NCBI GenBank assembly: GCA_900769785.1
Contig: CAAGHV010000258.1
Location: forward strand, 1-7,526
Origin: Bacteroidales bacterium
GTDB lineage: Bacteria > Bacteroidota > Bacteroidia > Bacteroidales > P3
Direction: 5' to 3'
DNA length: 7,526 nt
Under the pieces are notes generated by a model. It was not told where the DNA came from. It saw nothing but the letters and a program-made list of their open reading frames with translations, and did not search any database. This document shows, piece after piece, positions 5,699 through 7,526 of this stretch. The translations under genes were made by a program, and so were the position numbers. How positions within the stretch are numbered: the first letter of the stretch is position 1; every line of letters begins with the position of its first letter.

Positions 5699-5759
5699 GC
5701 ACTTGCAAACAAGGGACTGATATACCCATTGTATTTTTTTGATAATAGCTAACTAATAT

Positions 5760-6776
5760 ATGAAAGCAAACAGATTACAAACAAAACGTATAGGCCTTGT
5801 GGTGATAATACTGCTGATGTTTGTAGCTGTGTTGCTATCACTGATGGTGGGCGTTACTCGTTTTTCGGCTACCGACATATGGGCTATGGTAGTGGAAGCA
5901 TTTTCTTCGGACGGCAGCAACAGTGTATCCAATACCGTATTTTGGAACCTTCGTATGCCCCGTGTGGTGCTGTGCCTACTGGTAGGGGCAGCCCTATCGG
6001 TATGTGGAGCCACCTACCAATCCATATTTCGCAACCCCCTTACCGACCCTTATATATTGGGCATATCGTCGGGGGCATCGCTAGGAGCAGCCATATCCAT
6101 ACTGTTGGGCTTAGAATCGAGCCTCTTTGGCATAGGCACCATGTCGCTTATCACCGCCTTGATTACCGTGGTGCTTATATACAAGATAGCCTCTATAGGC
6201 AACCGCATGCACACCTCTACCCTACTGCTTACCGGCGTATGCTTCACCTTCCTTATCACGGCAGTGATATCGTTTCTGATGGTGCTCAACCAAGATAAGA
6301 TGGAGCGTATAATATTCTGGACCATGGGAAGTTTTGCCTCTGCCTCGTGGAGCGATGTGGTGGCGGTGGCACCATGTGTATTGGCAGGTATATGCGTGGC
6401 TATATATTACAGCAAGGACCTCAACCTACTACTGGTGGGTAGCGAAACGGCTCGCAGCCTTGGCGTAGATGTGGAAAAGATAAAGAAACATCTGCTGTTC
6501 TTTACCACCCTTATGGTGGCCTTTGCAGTATCCAGCTGCGGTGTTATAGGCTTTGTGGGACTTATAGTGCCCCACTGCATACGCCTGGTAGTGGGTGCCG
6601 ACAATAGGCTGGTAATACCTTACTCCATATTTGTAGGCGGAACATTCCTGCTCATATGCGACACCCTATCGCGTACTGTGCTACAACCCGCCGAACTGCC
6701 CGTGGGAAGTATAACGGCACTGGCAGGCGCTCCAATGTTTATATACCTATTATATAAAAGCAAAAAACAATTGTAG
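5760..6776 (+). CDS. FecCD-family ABC transporter permease (iron-siderophore/heme/cobalamin type)
   Basis: 338 residues, the usual length, with about ten hydrophobic helices from residue 12 to 332. Family blocks seen: RMPRVVLCLLVGAALSVCGA (N-terminal third), then RNPLTDPYILGISSGASLGA. The segment SETARSLGVDVEKIKKH precedes the cytoplasmic coupling region. Later come GFVGLIVPHCIRLVVGADNR, ELPVGSITALAGAPMFIYLL and a basic tail KSKKQL. It works as a homodimer in the inner membrane and moves a metal chelate or corrinoid delivered by a periplasmic binding protein. The substrate cannot be told from the permease alone; heme, siderophore and vitamin B12 are all possible. The ATPase gene follows after 2 nt, so the two are surely co-transcribed. 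No binding-protein gene lies directly upstream, the more common place. No strong promoter is visible in the 61-nt gap after dapB. Confidence 0.93.
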   Translation: MKANRLQTKRIGLVVIILLMFVAVLLSLMVGVTRFSATDIWAMVVEAFSSDGSNSVSNTVFWNLRMPRVVLCLLVGAALSVCGATYQSIFRNPLTDPYILGISSGASLGAAISILLGLESSLFGIGTMSLITALITVVLIYKIASIGNRMHTSTLLLTGVCFTFLITAVISFLMVLNQDKMERIIFWTMGSFASASWSDVVAVAPCVLAGICVAIYYSKDLNLLLVGSETARSLGVDVEKIKKHLLFFTTLMVAFAVSSCGVIGFVGLIVPHCIRLVVGADNRLVIPYSIFVGGTFLLICDTLSRTVLQPAELPVGSITALAGAPMFIYLLYKSKKQL

Positions 6777-6778
6777 CC

Positions 6779-7526
6779 ATGATAATAGAAGTCCGAAACC
6801 TTTCGTATGCCTATGGCAAAAAACAGATACTTAACGATATGAGCTTCGGTATTGCCGAAGGCGACTTCTGTGCCATAATGGGTCAAAACGGCTGTGGCAA
6901 GACCACACTGCTCAAATGTATTGCCAACCTTTTGCCTATAAAAACCAACACCATATTCATCAACGGCAAGGACACCACTACATATTCCATAAAAAATCTG
7001 GCCCGACAGATAGCTTTTGTACCACAACATACACCGCTGGACTTCGAGTTTTCGGCATTTGAAACAGTGCTTATGGGACGTAACCCCTATCAGACACATC
7101 TGCAAAACGAGTCGCAAGAGGATTGGGATATAGTGGAAGAATGTATGAAAAAGACCAACACATGGCATCTACGCTTTGCCACACTATCCGAAATGAGCGG
7201 CGGCGAGATGCAAAGGGTACTGTTGGCAAGGGCACTGGCTCAGCAAACACCTATAATGCTACTAGACGAACCGCTGTCGAACCTCGACATATCACACCAG
7301 TTTGAGATAATAAAACTGCTACGCACCATAAGCCAAAACGAAAAAAAGACAATACTGCTTATAGTGCACGACCTAAACATGGCCATACGCTACTGCCAAA
7401 GCCTATTGCTACTACACAACCACAGTATAGTATATCATGGCGATATAGATAAAGGCCTTACACCACAAAACATTAAGGACTACTTTGGTGTTGAAGCTAC
7501 TAGGGAAAACATCAACAACCAATACC
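6779..7526 (+). CDS. FecE-type ABC transporter ATP-binding protein, 3' end cut by window
   Basis: 249 codons are visible without a stop; relatives are about 250-270 residues, so little is missing. The start ATG lies 2 nt after the permease stop. Residues 1-12 (MIIEVRNLSYAY) open the fold with the A-loop aromatic. Walker A is GQNGCGKT (35-42), the Q-loop is FVPQH (Gln83), the signature is MSGGEMQR (139-146), Walker B is IMLLDEP (159-165), the D-loop is SNLD and the H-loop is His197 (VHDLNMA). All catalytic residues are intact. The pattern FVPQ...FEFSAFETVLMGR is typical of ATPases that pair with FecCD permeases. It powers import through the upstream permease. The segment between the Q-loop and the signature is rather polar (QTHLQNESQEDW) but within normal variation. 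Confidence 0.95.
   Translation, partial: MIIEVRNLSYAYGKKQILNDMSFGIAEGDFCAIMGQNGCGKTTLLKCIANLLPIKTNTIFINGKDTTTYSIKNLARQIAFVPQHTPLDFEFSAFETVLMGRNPYQTHLQNESQEDWDIVEECMKKTNTWHLRFATLSEMSGGEMQRVLLARALAQQTPIMLLDEPLSNLDISHQFEIIKLLRTISQNEKKTILLIVHDLNMAIRYCQSLLLLHNHSIVYHGDIDKGLTPQNIKDYFGVEATRENINNQY

Noticed and set aside
5699..5759. Cobalamin riboswitch or separate promoter ahead of the permease
   Set aside because: The gap is only 61 nt, too short for a cobalamin riboswitch, and its T-rich stretch does not match TAnnTTTG spacing.
6620..7168. Minus-strand 182-residue ORF
   Set aside because: Antisense to the FecCD permease and the ATPase, both with intact family motifs.

Overview
The window looks like chromosomal DNA of a member of the Bacteroidota, most likely order Bacteroidales. 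Four things point there: a BspA-type leucine-rich-repeat protein ending in a type IX secretion (T9SS) sorting domain, an ECF sigma factor overlapping a single-TM putative anti-sigma gene, a Bacteroidota-type promoter (TAnnTTTG at -7) ahead of dapB, and mostly absent Shine-Dalgarno sequences. The genus cannot be fixed from sequence alone.

Layout: two divergent gene sets flank a 950-bp gene-free region. On the minus strand, reading leftwards from 4028, there are six closely packed genes. They are an ECF sigma factor (4028-3510), a single-pass membrane protein overlapping it by 23 bp (3532-2795, putative anti-sigma), a secreted 180-residue protein (2761-2219), a 47-residue mini-lipoprotein (2206-2063), a 593-residue secreted LRR protein with a T9SS C-terminal domain (2041-260), and the start of another lipoprotein that runs off the left edge (172-1). 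The gaps between the first five are -23, 33, 12 and 21 nt, which suggests one transcription unit. The sigma factor would then control its own operon and a cell-surface product; this is inferred from layout only. The 87-nt gap before the last lipoprotein holds an inverted array of 7-bp repeats.

The central region (4029-4978) holds no credible gene. It contains two small dyads next to the sigma start, five tandem 22-bp repeats (4475-4584), two tandem 21-bp near-copies (4611-4652), two mutually exclusive hairpins (4709-4752) and the dapB promoter. The 22-bp array resembles the multiple terminal repeats of IS21-family elements, but no transposase gene is present.

On the plus strand are dapB (lysine/diaminopimelate synthesis, 4979-5698), a FecCD-type ABC permease (5760-6776) and its ATPase (6779 to the right edge, nearly complete). 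The permease and ATPase form an importer of the iron-siderophore/heme/cobalamin type; no substrate-binding protein is visible. The most interesting part is the minus-strand sigma/surface operon, with its very small lipoprotein and possible redox lipoprotein.
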